Below are positions 43,744 through 57,708 of a DNA stretch of 64,000 bases, piece after piece. Both the position numbers and the translations under genes were made by a program. The notes beneath the pieces are model-generated. The model made no database searches, had not been told where the DNA came from, and saw only the letters and a list, made by a program, of their open reading frames with translations. Position 1 is the first letter of the stretch, and the number at the start of each line of letters is the position of its first letter. Source of the stretch: JALOKP01 sp963800865. Its GTDB lineage: Bacteria > Acidobacteriota > Polarisedimenticolia > J045. The stretch spans positions 523,885 through 587,884 of the forward strand of contig CAWDCL010000005.1 in the NCBI GenBank assembly GCA_963800865.1, given 5' to 3'.

Positions 43744-45683
43744 CCCGCTCGAACCACGTCTGGGAGCCGCGGCTCGACGACCTGTCGCACTCGCACGTGG
43801 CGCGCCTCATGGACCGCCACGGGATCGGGACGCCCGGCGAGTTGCGGCGGCGCGCGGCGGCCGACCCGGACTGGTTCTACCCGGCGATCCTCGAGGACCT
43901 CGGGGTCGAGTGGTACAGGCCCTACCGCACGCTGAAGGACGGGTCCCGCGGGCTGCCGTGGACCGACTGGTTCGTGGGCGGGCAGCTCAACCTGGTGCAC
44001 AACTGCCTCGACCGGCACGTTTCCGCGGGTCACGGCGACGAGCCGGCCGTCGTGGCCGAGAGCGACGACGGGACCGTCACCCGGCTCAGCTACCGGGAGC
44101 TGCACGAACGGGTCCAGCGCTTCGCCGGCGCGCTGGTGCGGCTGGGTGTCGAGGTCGACGACGCCGTCGGCCTCTACCTCCCGATGTGCGCGGACGCGGT
44201 CGTCGCGCTCCTGGCCTGCCTCCGGATCGGCGCGGTGGCGGTGCCGGTCTTCTCCGGCTTCGGTCCCGAGGCGCTGGCGGCGCGGCTGGCCGACGCGAAG
44301 GTCAAGCTCCTGATCACCGCCGACGGCACGCGCCGGCGGGGGCGGCCGGTACCGCTCAAGCCGGCCGCCGACCACGCCGCCGGCCTCTCGGGGACGGTGC
44401 GGCACGTCGTCGTGCTGCGCCGGACCGGCGCACGGAACCCCTGCGACAAGGACCACGACGTCTCGTGGGAGGAGATCGAGGCCGCGGCCCCGCCGTCGCA
44501 ACCGACCGTTCCGCTGGACGCCGCCGCACGCGCGCTGGTCCTTCACACGCCGGGTACCACCGGACCGTCCAAGGGCGCGATCCACACCCATGCCGGGGTG
44601 CAGATCGTCACGGCCAAGGAAGCCGGCTACCACCTCGACCTGCGCCCCGGCGAGACGATGTTCTGGCCGACCGACATCGGCTGGATGATGGGGCCCTGGG
44701 AGATCCTCGGCGTCCTGTTCCATCGCGGCACCGTCCTGCTGCTCGACGGGACGCTCGACTACCCGGGATTCGACCGCCTGTTCCGGATCGTGGAGCGTCA
44801 CCGCGTGACGCACCTCGGGGTCACGCCGACCCGCGCGCGCCAGCTGGCCACCAACCAGGGCGCAATCGGGCGCGGCCACGACCTGTCCTCGGTGCGGGTG
44901 CTCGGCTCGACGGGCGAGCCCTGGGACGAAGCCAGCTATCTCTGGGCGTTCCACAACCTCGGGCGCGGCCGGTGTCCGATCATCAACATCTCGGGCGGCA
45001 CCGAGCTGATGGGATGCCTGCTCGCGCCGCTGGTCGTCGCTCCGCTGACGCCGACCACGTTGCAGGGCCCGGCGCTGGGGATGGACGTCGACGTCGTGGA
45101 CGACGCCGGGAAGCCGGTGCGCGGCTCGGTCGGCTATCTCGTCTGCCGCAGCGCCGCGCCCAACATGACCCGCGGCTTCCTCGGCGACCCGCAGCGCTAT
45201 CTCGACACCTACTTCGCCCGGTTCGGCGAGCAGCTCTGGTTCCACGGCGACTGGGCCCGCGTCGACAGCGCCGGCTTCTGGTATCTCTCCGGCCGCACCG
45301 ATGACACGCTCAAGATCGCCGGACGCCGGATCGGCCCGGGTGAGGTCGAGTCTGCGGCCATGTCGCACCCGGCCGTGCGCGAGGCGGCGGCGATCGGGAT
45401 CGACGATCCGATGGAAGGGACGCGGCTCGTGCTCGTGCTCGTTCCCCGGCCCGGGACGAGACCGTCCGACGCGCTCGGCCTCGATGTCGCGTTGCACGTC
45501 GCCGACCAGCTCGGCACCGCGATGCGCCCGGCGACAGTGCGCTGGGTCGAAGCGCTGCCGGCAACGCGGGCCGGGCGGATCCTGCGCGGCGTGGTCCGCA
45601 AGGCCTTGACGGGCGAGGATCCCGGAAGCCTCGCGCAGGTGGCCAACCCCGACGCGGTCGAAGCCCTGAAGCGGGCTCGCTAG
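43740..45683 (+). CDS. acetyl/acetoacetyl-CoA synthetase-like AMP-binding protein
   Basis: The 647-residue protein follows the acetyl/acetoacetyl-CoA synthetase layout: N-terminal cap with WTDWFVGGQLNLVHNCLDRH, the P-loop-like HTPGTTGPSKGAIHTH near 272, DIGWMMGPW, SGGTELMG and the hinge YLSGRTDDTLKIAG. Two changes stand out: TPGTTG instead of the usual TSGTTG, and Arg613 in TRAGRILRG where these enzymes have the catalytic Lys (SGKIMRR type). Adenylation may be impaired or the enzyme specialised. Coupled to hmgA by a GTGA overlap, it could activate acetoacetate, an end product of tyrosine breakdown. Confidence 0.8.
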   Translation: MTRSNHVWEPRLDDLSHSHVARLMDRHGIGTPGELRRRAAADPDWFYPAILEDLGVEWYRPYRTLKDGSRGLPWTDWFVGGQLNLVHNCLDRHVSAGHGDEPAVVAESDDGTVTRLSYRELHERVQRFAGALVRLGVEVDDAVGLYLPMCADAVVALLACLRIGAVAVPVFSGFGPEALAARLADAKVKLLITADGTRRRGRPVPLKPAADHAAGLSGTVRHVVVLRRTGARNPCDKDHDVSWEEIEAAAPPSQPTVPLDAAARALVLHTPGTTGPSKGAIHTHAGVQIVTAKEAGYHLDLRPGETMFWPTDIGWMMGPWEILGVLFHRGTVLLLDGTLDYPGFDRLFRIVERHRVTHLGVTPTRARQLATNQGAIGRGHDLSSVRVLGSTGEPWDEASYLWAFHNLGRGRCPIINISGGTELMGCLLAPLVVAPLTPTTLQGPALGMDVDVVDDAGKPVRGSVGYLVCRSAAPNMTRGFLGDPQRYLDTYFARFGEQLWFHGDWARVDSAGFWYLSGRTDDTLKIAGRRIGPGEVESAAMSHPAVREAAAIGIDDPMEGTRLVLVLVPRPGTRPSDALGLDVALHVADQLGTAMRPATVRWVEALPATRAGRILRGVVRKALTGEDPGSLAQVANPDAVEALKRAR

Positions 45684-45690
45684 GCAGCCT

Positions 45691-47331
45691 TCACGACGGC
45701 GGCCGCAGGCGCAGCGGGGTCACATAACGCAGGGGCAGCCGGCGCGCCTTCAGCCAATCGAGGACCTCTTCCTGCGGCCGCGGCGAGGCGAAGATCCAGA
45801 AGCGGTCCTCGCCCACGTCGGGAACCTCGACGCAGTAGACCAGGATGCCGTCCCTGGCCCACGGCATGACCGGCTGCGGAACCTGCGGCGGCAGGAAGGG
45901 GCGCCGGAAGAAGAAGTCGTTGTAGATGTCCGCGAACATCACCCGGCGCGCGACGATGTCCTCCCAGCTCGCCCGGCGCCGGTGATAGAGCACCTCGTTG
46001 CGATCGAACGGCCGGCCGGCGATCTCGGGGTCGTTCAGCCCCCAGACGTCGAGGTGCCACGCCCCGCTGACGTAGGGAAGCGCACCGGCCCAGCCGGTCG
46101 CGATCCGGTCGGCGGGCGAGAGATAGCGCGCCAGCGCGCGCCCCTGGCGAAGCATCTCGTCGGCCTGCGCGCACATGTTCCCGGAGGAGTCGACGGCGCC
46201 GAAGGTGCGGAACGGGCGCACCAGCGTGGCGGCCTGCGAACCGACGAGCGCGGCCGCCAGCGCCACCGCCAGCGCCGTGCGGCGGCGCGGAGCGCGGGCG
46301 GAGAGCGCGTCGATCCCGGCGGCGGAGAGCAGGGCCAGCGCCGGGAGCAGCGGCACGAAGAAACGAAACTCCCACGCGTCCCCGCCGACCGCGACGACCC
46401 ACGCCGCGAGGGCCAGCACCTGCGCCGCCAGCGCCGCCGCGAGCGGCCGGCGGCGGGCGGTGCCGATCACGCCGGCGACCGCCAGGGGAAGCCAGAGCCA
46501 GGCGTGGGTCTGGAACAGGAACTGGCCGAGATAGCGCGCCCCCTCTTCCAGTTCCAGGCCGCCGACCTTGGCGTAGAAGGTGTTCGGGAGCGGACGCCCG
46601 AAATAGGCGACGCGGAAGAGGACGAGCCCCGCCAGCAGTACGGCGTGGCTCGCGCCCGATACCGCGATCGCGCGCCACGCGGCGCGCGAGCGTCGCACCG
46701 TCGCGAGGCCCAGTCCCGCCGCGAGGTGCAACAGCGGCATCTCGGGGCGCAGCAGCGTCGCGGCGAAGAAGAGCAGACCGCTGACCCAGGGGCGGCGACC
46801 GGCCCCGTCGTTGTCGCCCACCTCGCGGGCCATCCGGATCGTCGCCGCGAGGGCGACGACCGTGGCCGCGGTGGTCTCCATCGCCGAAACGCTCCAGATC
46901 ACCCACTGGCGCCCCAGCGCCAGGGACAGGGCCGCGGCGACGGCGAGCCAGGCCGGCAGACCGAGGTCCCGCTCGCCGGAGCGTGTCACCAGCCACAGAC
47001 CGGCGAGAGCGGCGAGCAGCCCCGCGAGGTGCGAGACGACGAGGGGGTCGAGTCCCGAGGCGATCGCGCCGGCGTTCATCAGCATCCAGCCGGGCGAGGT
47101 GCTCCCCTCGACCCGCACCGGTTCGACCGTGTTCCAGACGATACCGTGGCCGGCCGCGACGTTGGACGCGTAGCGCAGCGTGATGAAGGTGTCGTCGTTG
47201 TACCAGCGCCTCGGCCAGGCGAGCGCCACCAGCAGGATCAGCAGGCCGGCCAGCGCGAGCATCAGATAGAGCCTGCGCCGGCCGGGCGGCGGCGCGGGGC
47301 GCGGCTGCGCGGGGAATGTCGGAGCGCTCAT
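45691..47331 (-). CDS. polytopic GT-C-type glycosyltransferase-like membrane protein
   Basis: The 546-residue protein has an N-terminal helix, then RRWYNDDTFITLRYASNVA with the adjacent Asp pair typical of GT-C enzymes in the first periplasmic loop, GHGIVWN and VEGSTSPGWM, followed by about nine more helices and a soluble C-terminal domain. The pattern recalls mycobacterial AftB-like transferases that use polyprenyl-phosphate sugars. Donor and acceptor are unknown. Converges with the acyl-CoA synthetase gene with only seven bases between the stops. Confidence 0.65.
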   Translation of the reverse strand: MSAPTFPAQPRPAPPPGRRRLYLMLALAGLLILLVALAWPRRWYNDDTFITLRYASNVAAGHGIVWNTVEPVRVEGSTSPGWMLMNAGAIASGLDPLVVSHLAGLLAALAGLWLVTRSGERDLGLPAWLAVAAALSLALGRQWVIWSVSAMETTAATVVALAATIRMAREVGDNDGAGRRPWVSGLLFFAATLLRPEMPLLHLAAGLGLATVRRSRAAWRAIAVSGASHAVLLAGLVLFRVAYFGRPLPNTFYAKVGGLELEEGARYLGQFLFQTHAWLWLPLAVAGVIGTARRRPLAAALAAQVLALAAWVVAVGGDAWEFRFFVPLLPALALLSAAGIDALSARAPRRRTALAVALAAALVGSQAATLVRPFRTFGAVDSSGNMCAQADEMLRQGRALARYLSPADRIATGWAGALPYVSGAWHLDVWGLNDPEIAGRPFDRNEVLYHRRRASWEDIVARRVMFADIYNDFFFRRPFLPPQVPQPVMPWARDGILVYCVEVPDVGEDRFWIFASPRPQEEVLDWLKARRLPLRYVTPLRLRPPS

Positions 47332-47371
47332 CGCGAGTCCCGGAGCGGCGGGGCAGGCGGCCGGTGCCGGG

Positions 47372-47719
47372 TCAGGACTCGGACCGGAGCCTGGACTTGT
47401 AGCCGAGCTTCTCGATCGCGGCCGAGATCGCCTCGGGCTTCACCCGGGCCGCGTCGTAGCGCACCACGGCCTTCTTCTCCGTGTGCGAGGCTTCGACCGT
47501 CTCGACGCCCTGGATCGCGCCGACGGTGGCCTGGATCGCCTGCTCACAGTGACCGCAGGTCATCCCCTCGACCTCGAATACGGAAACCTTCACGACCGGA
47601 CCCTCCGGGCTCGTGCCGGCGACGACGCCGGACCGGCCCTGGTCGCCGCACCCGGCAGCCGCGAGGAAGGCGACGATCGCGCCGGTCGCGGCGAAAGTGC
47701 GCACAAGCAAGCTGGACAT
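47372..47719 (-). CDS. heavy-metal-associated domain lipoprotein
   Basis: The 115-residue protein has a lipoprotein signal with AAAGC (C24) and an HMA domain with GMTCGHC (C55, C58), as in MerP and CopZ. It probably binds Cu+ or another soft metal outside the inner membrane. GAGGAGTG precedes the ATG. No metal ATPase is adjacent, so its partner is unknown. Confidence 0.75.
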   Translation of the reverse strand: MSSLLVRTFAATGAIVAFLAAAGCGDQGRSGVVAGTSPEGPVVKVSVFEVEGMTCGHCEQAIQATVGAIQGVETVEASHTEKKAVVRYDAARVKPEAISAAIEKLGYKSRLRSES

Positions 47720-47738
47720 GAGGCACTCCTCGGGCGCG

Positions 47739-47744
47739 AGGCTA
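47739..47744 (-). promoter_or_regulatory. candidate -10 element (TAGCCT)
   Basis: TAGCCT on the minus strand lies 19 bases before the HMA lipoprotein ATG. Confidence 0.35.
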
Positions 47745-47884
47745 GCACCGCGGATCGTCGCTGCCCACCGGATCGCTGCAAACGGTGGCTTCCGCTGCCG
47801 TCGCGCGGTATAAGCCCGGGTCCGGGTCGCCCTTCCTGCCGTTCGATACCGTCCGCGGTCCGCCCGAACCGCTCGAGGCCACGC

Positions 47885-52403
<4,519 letters not shown>

Positions 52404-52416
52404 CGAGCGGGGTATC

Positions 52417-52487
52417 GTAGGGGCCGGGCTCCGCCCCGGCCCGGGCTGCGAGCCACCAATCGGGCCGCCCCGGAGGGCGGCCGCAAC
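52417..52487. repeat. 26-bp palindromic repeat variant, one direct and one reverse copy
   Basis: A direct copy at 52417-52442 keeps GTAGGGGCCGG but has CCGCCCC where others have CCGTGCC. A degenerate reverse copy spans 52462-52487. They lie 14 bases after the peptidase stop and before the PEBP gene. Confidence 0.75.
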
Positions 52488-52511
52488 GCTTCGGTGAAGA
52501 AGGGAGGACCC

Positions 52512-53054
52512 GTGGCTCGTACACGCACTCCCGCGCTCGTCCTGGCCGTCCTGTCGACCTCGCTGCTCGCCACGGGAGGACCGCCGATGAAGATCGCGTC
52601 GAAAGCCTTCGGCGAAGGCCAGGAGATCCCGTCCGCCTACACCTGCCAGGGGAAGGACCTCTCCCCCGCCCTCGCGTGGGAGGGAGCGCCCGCCGGGACG
52701 AAGAGCTTCGTCCTGATCGTCGACGACCCCGACGCGCCGGACCCGAAGGCGCCGAAGATGACCTGGGTCCACTGGGTGCTCTACGACATCCCGGCCACCG
52801 CGACGGGACTGCCCGAGGCGGTCGCGCCGGCGGGGCTCCCCGCGGGCACGCGCCAGGGCCTCAACGACTGGAAGCGGTCGGGATACGGCGGCCCCTGTCC
52901 ACCGGTCGGCCGGCACCGCTACTTCTTCAAGCTCTATGCGCTCGACGCGACGCTGGGCAACCTCGGCGCGGCGAGCAAGGCCGACGTCGAGCAGGCGATG
53001 AAGGGGCACGTGCTCGGCGAAGCGGTGCTGATCGGGCAGTACCAGAAGCGTTGA
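52512..53054 (+). CDS. secreted PEBP/YbhB-family protein
   Basis: The 180-residue protein has an N-terminal signal-like helix (TPALVLAVLSTSLLATGG) and a PEBP fold with DDPDAPDPKAPKMTWVHWVL near 75-95 and GPCPPVGRHRYFFKLYAL near 128-145, the ligand-binding loops of YbhB/RKIP proteins. GTG at 52512 is chosen because AGGGAGGA ends just before it; an in-frame GTG at 52494 is less well placed. Role unknown. Confidence 0.75.
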   Translation: MARTRTPALVLAVLSTSLLATGGPPMKIASKAFGEGQEIPSAYTCQGKDLSPALAWEGAPAGTKSFVLIVDDPDAPDPKAPKMTWVHWVLYDIPATATGLPEAVAPAGLPAGTRQGLNDWKRSGYGGPCPPVGRHRYFFKLYALDATLGNLGAASKADVEQAMKGHVLGEAVLIGQYQKR

Positions 53055-53103
53055 CCACCGGGGCCGGGCTTCACGCAGCCGGCCGTTTCCGCGGAGACAG
53101 TGC

Positions 53104-54300
53104 ATGCGCGAACCCTCGATCGACCCCAGGGACCTCGAAACCTGGGCCTCCATCCTGCTCGATCACTCGCTCGGCGGGATCAAGCCCGGCGAGCGCGTGA
53201 TGATCAAGGGAGAGCGGATCGGCTGGCCGCTGATGGAGGTGCTGGAGCGGCGGGTGATCGAGGCCGGCGGACTGCCGGACGTGCTGCTGGTGCCGCCCAA
53301 CAACGAGCGCGGCCGCGCCTGGTCGTCGGCGATGGGGCGCGGCGGGACGCCGGAGCAGGTCGGCGCGGTCCCGGCGTGGCACCGTGCGCGCTACGAGGCG
53401 ATGGACAAGTACGTCGAGGTGCTCGGCGCAGAGGACCCCGCCCGCTACGCGGGCCTCGCCGCCCCGCAGTTCCAGGCGATCGTCGGCGCCGACAAGCCGT
53501 ACACCGACCTGCGCCTGGCGAAACCCTGGGTGATTACGCTCTACCCGACCCCCGGCTTCGCCGCGATGGAGGGGCTCGACTTCGACGAGTACACGCGCTT
53601 TCTCGTCGGGGCTTCGACGGTCGACCCGCGCCCGCTCAAGGCCGCCGAGGAGGCGCTGGCCCCGCTCTTCGAGCGCGCACAGGCGATCCGGATCGTCACC
53701 GTCGACCCGCGCAGCGGCCGCGAACTGACGCTGACGATGAGCCTCGCCCCGAGCCGGCCGACGCTCTCGTACGGCCTGCGCAACTTCCCCGATGGCGAGA
53801 TCTTCACCAGCCCCGACGCGTCGTCGGTGGAAGGCGAGATCTTCGTCGACCTGCCGGTCCACTACGGCGGGCGCGACATCCGCGGGATCTTCCTGAAGTT
53901 CGTCGGCGGACGGATCGTCGAGTACTCGGCCGAGGAAGGCGCCGAGCAGCTGGCCGCGATCATCGAGACCGATGACGGCTCGCACCGGCTGGGCGAGGTC
54001 GCGCTGGGGATGAACCCGGGACTCGAGCGCGTGCTGAAGCACCCGCTGCTGGTGGAGAAGGTGGGTGGCACGCTGCACGTCGCGATCGGCGCGTCGTACG
54101 AGAACTGCTACGTCGAGGCGCCCGGATCGGACGAGGGGAAGAAGCGGATCGCCGAGCTGTTCGAGGCCGGCGCGCTCAACCGCTCGGCCCAGCACGTCGA
54201 CATCGTCGCCGATTTCCGGGCGGGCGGCTGCGGGCGCCGGGTCTTCCTCGACGAACAGGAAGTCGTTCCGAGGAACGGGGTCTGGGTCGTGCGAGGGTAG
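53104..54300 (+). CDS. M29-family (AmpS/thermophilic type) aminopeptidase
   Basis: The 398-residue protein shows the M29 metal-ligand segments in order: FPDGEIFTSP (Glu), VEGEIFVDLP (Glu), RLGEVALGMNPG (Glu), HVAIGASYENC (His) and QHVDIVADF (His, Asp). It should remove N-terminal residues from peptides in the cytosol, and like the M24 enzyme would recycle peptides made by secreted peptidases. ATG at 53104; the preceding gene ends 49 bases earlier. Confidence 0.85.
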   Translation: MREPSIDPRDLETWASILLDHSLGGIKPGERVMIKGERIGWPLMEVLERRVIEAGGLPDVLLVPPNNERGRAWSSAMGRGGTPEQVGAVPAWHRARYEAMDKYVEVLGAEDPARYAGLAAPQFQAIVGADKPYTDLRLAKPWVITLYPTPGFAAMEGLDFDEYTRFLVGASTVDPRPLKAAEEALAPLFERAQAIRIVTVDPRSGRELTLTMSLAPSRPTLSYGLRNFPDGEIFTSPDASSVEGEIFVDLPVHYGGRDIRGIFLKFVGGRIVEYSAEEGAEQLAAIIETDDGSHRLGEVALGMNPGLERVLKHPLLVEKVGGTLHVAIGASYENCYVEAPGSDEGKKRIAELFEAGALNRSAQHVDIVADFRAGGCGRRVFLDEQEVVPRNGVWVVRG

Positions 54301-54325
54301 ACCCGCGGCCCGCGCCCGCCTGCGG

Positions 54326-54667
54326 CTACGGCGCGAACATCTCCTGCAGGACGGCGAGCGACCGCCCCACCGTCGCGGACGCGACGCGACCGAGCCGGCG
54401 GACGAGCCGCTCCTGGTCGACGGTGCGGAGCTGGTCGAGAACGATCGAGCCCGACTTCCCCTGGAAGCGGCACGGTACTCGGAACGGGTACGCGTAACGG
54501 CCGGTCGTCATGGGGGCGACGATGAAGGTCCGCAGGTGGGCGTTCAGCTCGTCCGGCGACACGACCAGGCAGGGGCGCATCGTCTGGATCTCGCCGCCCT
54601 GGGTGGGCTTGAGATCGACGAGGTAGACCTCGCCCCGCTTCACGCCGGGTGGAGCTACCACGTCCAT
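54326..54667 (-). CDS. MazF/PemK-type toxin (endoribonuclease)
   Basis: The 113-residue protein has the PemK/MazF core: VKRGEVYLVDL near 9-19, RPCLVVSPDELN near 31 and APMTTG near 51, then VDQERLVRRLGRVA. It would cut mRNA unless held by its antitoxin. Its start overlaps the antitoxin stop by 13 bases; a later start is possible, because VKRGEVYLVDL is where such toxins often begin. Confidence 0.85.
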   Translation of the reverse strand: MDVVAPPGVKRGEVYLVDLKPTQGGEIQTMRPCLVVSPDELNAHLRTFIVAPMTTGRYAYPFRVPCRFQGKSGSIVLDQLRTVDQERLVRRLGRVASATVGRSLAVLQEMFAP

Positions 54668-54903
54668 TCTTCGCGATCGAAATGCGTCTCGGCCGGCGCT
54701 TCGAATCCGCGATCGTCCCCGGCCTCATGGGCGCGCCGGGCCGCCTCCGCCCAGCCGGCCCGGGGTCGCTCGACGGCCCGGATGACGATCGCGCCGGCAC
54801 GGACCTGCAGCTCGACTTCGTCCGCGAGGCCGGCCTGCTCGATCAGCGGCTTCGGCAGCCGCAGCCCGCGGGAGTTGCCGATCCGCACGAGGCGCGCCCG
54901 CAT
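54655..54903 (-). CDS. MazE/AbrB-type antitoxin
   Basis: The 82-residue protein starts MRARLVRIGNSRGLRLPKPL, the swapped-hairpin AbrB DNA-binding fold of MazE/PemI, with an acidic tail ending FDREEWTW that should bind the toxin. ATG at 54903 fits the fold; the open frame ten residues upstream runs through the operator repeats. It pairs with the MazF-type gene downstream. Confidence 0.85.
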   Translation of the reverse strand: MRARLVRIGNSRGLRLPKPLIEQAGLADEVELQVRAGAIVIRAVERPRAGWAEAARRAHEAGDDRGFEAPAETHFDREEWTW

Positions 54904-54922
54904 CGCTTCGTCCTCCGTGTAA

Positions 54923-54942
54923 GTAATCACAATGTAATCACA
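54923..54942 (-). promoter_or_regulatory. direct repeat upstream of mazEF, likely operator/promoter
   Basis: GTAATCACA occurs at 54923-54931 and 54934-54942, 11 bp apart, in an AT-rich patch directly before the antitoxin gene. One-turn spacing suits binding by an AbrB-fold dimer and autoregulation. Confidence 0.5.
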
Positions 54943-55064
54943 TCAGCGCGATTCGGTCAAATTCGACCCGGGAAGCCTATGCCGGCGCCCCCACCGCCAC
55001 CCGGTCTTTCTTTTCCATTCCCTGCTTCCGGTTTCCGGGGTAAGAAAGAGGCCGCGGAGGCCCC

Positions 55065-55568
55065 ATGCGACACGTCCGGCCGATCCCAGGGTTCCTTCTC
55101 CTGCTTCTCCTCTCCGCCTTGACCACGCCGGCGGTCCGCGCGCAGCAGGCGCCGGCGCTGGCCGGCGAGTGGCGGCTGGTCGAGCAGTACTACGGCACGG
55201 GGCAGCACAATTTCGTCGAAGAGGCCGAGCCGTACCGGCTGTCGCTGCGGATCGACGGCGCGCGCGTCGCGGGAACGGCGATCCTCTCGGGGCAGGCCGC
55301 CTCCTGGCCGGCCTACTTCGGCCCGGATGGACCGCGCCCGCTGCAGGACGTCACCATCGCGCGCGACGACGACGGCCTCGGAGTGCGCGCCACCTTCCGC
55401 GTCACGCCCCCCCCGGGCGACGACACCTGGCTGTTCGTGACCGAAACGCTGCGCGCCGGCCCGGATGGGAAGCTGGCGGCGACGATGACGGTCGAGTTCG
55501 AGCGGATGGGCGACCGCAAGGGAGCGTTCACCTGGCGCCGGGTGTTCGTGCGGGAGGAAGGGCCGTGA
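55065..55568 (+). CDS. secreted protein of unknown function
   Basis: The 167-residue product has a signal peptide (IPGFLLLLLLSALTTPAVRAQ) and a small beta-rich domain (LAGEWRLVEQYYGTGQ, LSLRIDGARVAGTAIL) with a lipocalin-like feel. No active-site motif is seen. The stop overlaps the start of the SGNH hydrolase gene (GTGA), so they are cotranscribed. Confidence 0.6.
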   Translation: MRHVRPIPGFLLLLLLSALTTPAVRAQQAPALAGEWRLVEQYYGTGQHNFVEEAEPYRLSLRIDGARVAGTAILSGQAASWPAYFGPDGPRPLQDVTIARDDDGLGVRATFRVTPPPGDDTWLFVTETLRAGPDGKLAATMTVEFERMGDRKGAFTWRRVFVREEGP

Positions 55569-57702
55569 GCGGGCGGCGGGCTCTCCTCCGAACGCGGCTC
55601 GCAACGCCGGCTCTCGCCGCGCTGATCGCCCTGATCGCCGCGGCGCTCCCCGCCGCGGCGCAGAGCGTCTCCGGCAGTGCCTTCAACGACCGCAACGCCA
55701 ACGGCGTGCGCGACGCCGGCGAGGAGGCGATCGCCGGCGTGCCGGTCCGGATCGCGGGGCAGCGCGACGCCGGCGGGGCGTTCGACCAGAGCGCGAGCAC
55801 CGCCGCCAACGGATCGTTCACCTTCTCCCCCGGCAACGGCTGCTACGTCGTCGACCTCGAGGACCCGGCCGGCTGGCGCCGCACCTTCGCGCGTACCGAC
55901 GAGTTCGCCCAGGGATCCTCGGGCTACAACCGCCCGGCCGGGGTGCGCCGCGTCGGCGCCGGGATGGCGCTGCTGGAGACGCTGCTCGCCGGCAACCTGC
56001 GCTACACCTCGATGGGCGACTCGATCGGCTGGAACTGGAACTCCTGCTTCGACACCTCGACTTTCTGGTACAGCCGCCAGGTGCGCGACCGATTGAAGTG
56101 CGTCGCCCCCTCCGCGACCGTGGCGCTCGACGAGGCGGCGGTGAAGGGCGAGCACACCGACCACCTGCTGATCGACGAGGCCGACCTCAACAACGTCTTC
56201 CGCGTGATCGACGCCCAGAGCAGGTTCGTGACGATCTCGATCATCGGCAACGACCTGCTCAACGCCGAGCCTCCCGACAACCCGACCCAGGCTCAGATCA
56301 ACCGGGCGGCGGCGGAGATCATCGACTCGCGCCAGAACCTGCAGGAGATCCTGTCGTCACTCGTCGCGGGGATCCCCGGCGCGACGTCGAGCTGAACACG
56401 CTGTACGACAACCTCGCCGACGCCTGCGCGACCGGCAACAGCACGGCGTTCCACCGCGAGTGGGTCCCGCTGGTCAACCGCGTACTGCGCGAGGTCGCCT
56501 GGGGCCAGGCGCGGCGCGTGACGAACGCGGAGGTGTTCCTGGAGTTCGCGCACGAGGACCTGCAGAACGGCTGCACCGGCTTCCAGGGGCAGATCTGCCA
56601 CCTCCTCGGCGACGACATCCACCCGACCGCGACCGGCTACGCGATCATCCGCGAGAAGGTCTGGGAGTCGCTCGGCGGCGCGAACCTGGGTCCGAAGGAC
56701 GGCAACGCCGCGACCAGCCTGACCGGACTCGATCACGGCTACCTGCAGCGCGTCGTCCGGCTCTACCCGACGGCCTGGGAGGCCCGCGGCGGCGCGCAGG
56801 CGACCGATCCCGCGGCCGCCTTCAGCGAGGCCGACGGCGGCGCGGGAGCGTCGATCCGGCTGGGGACCGGCAGCGAGGAGTTCCGGCTCGCGGGCTTCCC
56901 CGCGTGGTACGACGAGGTCGTACCGGTCAAGGTCGTCGCCGGGATCCGCTACCGCACGACCGGCAGCGTCACCGACGACCTCTACCGCGTCGAGGCCTCG
57001 GTAAACGACCAGTTCCGGCCGCCGGCGGGCCACCCCTACAGCGCGACGAGCTGGATCTTCTTCACGCCACTGGTCGGCGGCGGAGGCCCCAACGCACCGG
57101 CCGAGGCGCCCGACTACCCGAACGAAAAACTGCTGGTGCGCCCCAACGTCCCCACCTACCGCGAGGTCAGCGCGACGCTGATGAAGAACCCGGTGCCGGC
57201 GGCGTCGGGCAAGGGCTATGACTGGCCGGCCCTCACGACCGCGGAACTCGGAGCGACGACGCTGCGCGTCGTCTCGGCGCCCCAGTCCGGCACGCCGGGC
57301 GACGACTACCGCGTCGTCGTCGACGCCGCCTGGCTGGACGTCTACGGCACCCTCAAGCCGCGGCCGGGCGAGGTGACCGGCCTGACCGTGGCTCGCCTGC
57401 CCGGCGGCGGGCTCGAGATCGCGTTCGACCAGCTCGCGGGCTCCGAGCTGTACAACGTCTACTTCGGCGACGCCGCGCTGCTGAACGCGCAGGGGCGGTA
57501 CGACCACGGCAGCCGCGCGCGCTGCAACGTCGCGACGGTCGCCGCGGGACCGGGTCGGCTGAAGACGACCGTCCCGGGGCCGGAGGTGCCGGCGATCGCC
57601 AGCTACGTCGTCGTCACCGGCCGGGCTGACGGCGTCGAGAGCCCGGCCGGGTACGCGTCGAACGGGGCGGAGCGGGACCGCGCGCAGAACGGGTGCCCGT
57701 AG
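55565..57702 (+). CDS. secreted SGNH-type hydrolase with SdrD-B-like N-terminal domain, one frameshift
   Basis: Corrected, 712 residues. After a signal peptide comes an SdrD B-like domain (SGSAFNDRNANGVRDAGE), then an SGNH/GDSL hydrolase with GDS (S153), GND (IIGNDLLN) and the catalytic Asp/His in DDIHPTATGY (H353), then a C-terminal beta region to QNGCP. It should be an extracellular esterase acting on lipids or carbohydrate esters. The frame loses one base near 56383, between GIPGA and DVELNTLYDN, within the hydrolase; this is one of two apparent deletions, the others being insertions. Confidence 0.72.
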
Positions 57703-57708
57703 GCGGGC

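Noticed and set aside
52494..52511. Earlier GTG start for the PEBP protein
   Set aside because: AGGGAGGA lies between it and GTG 52512 at the right distance for the latter.
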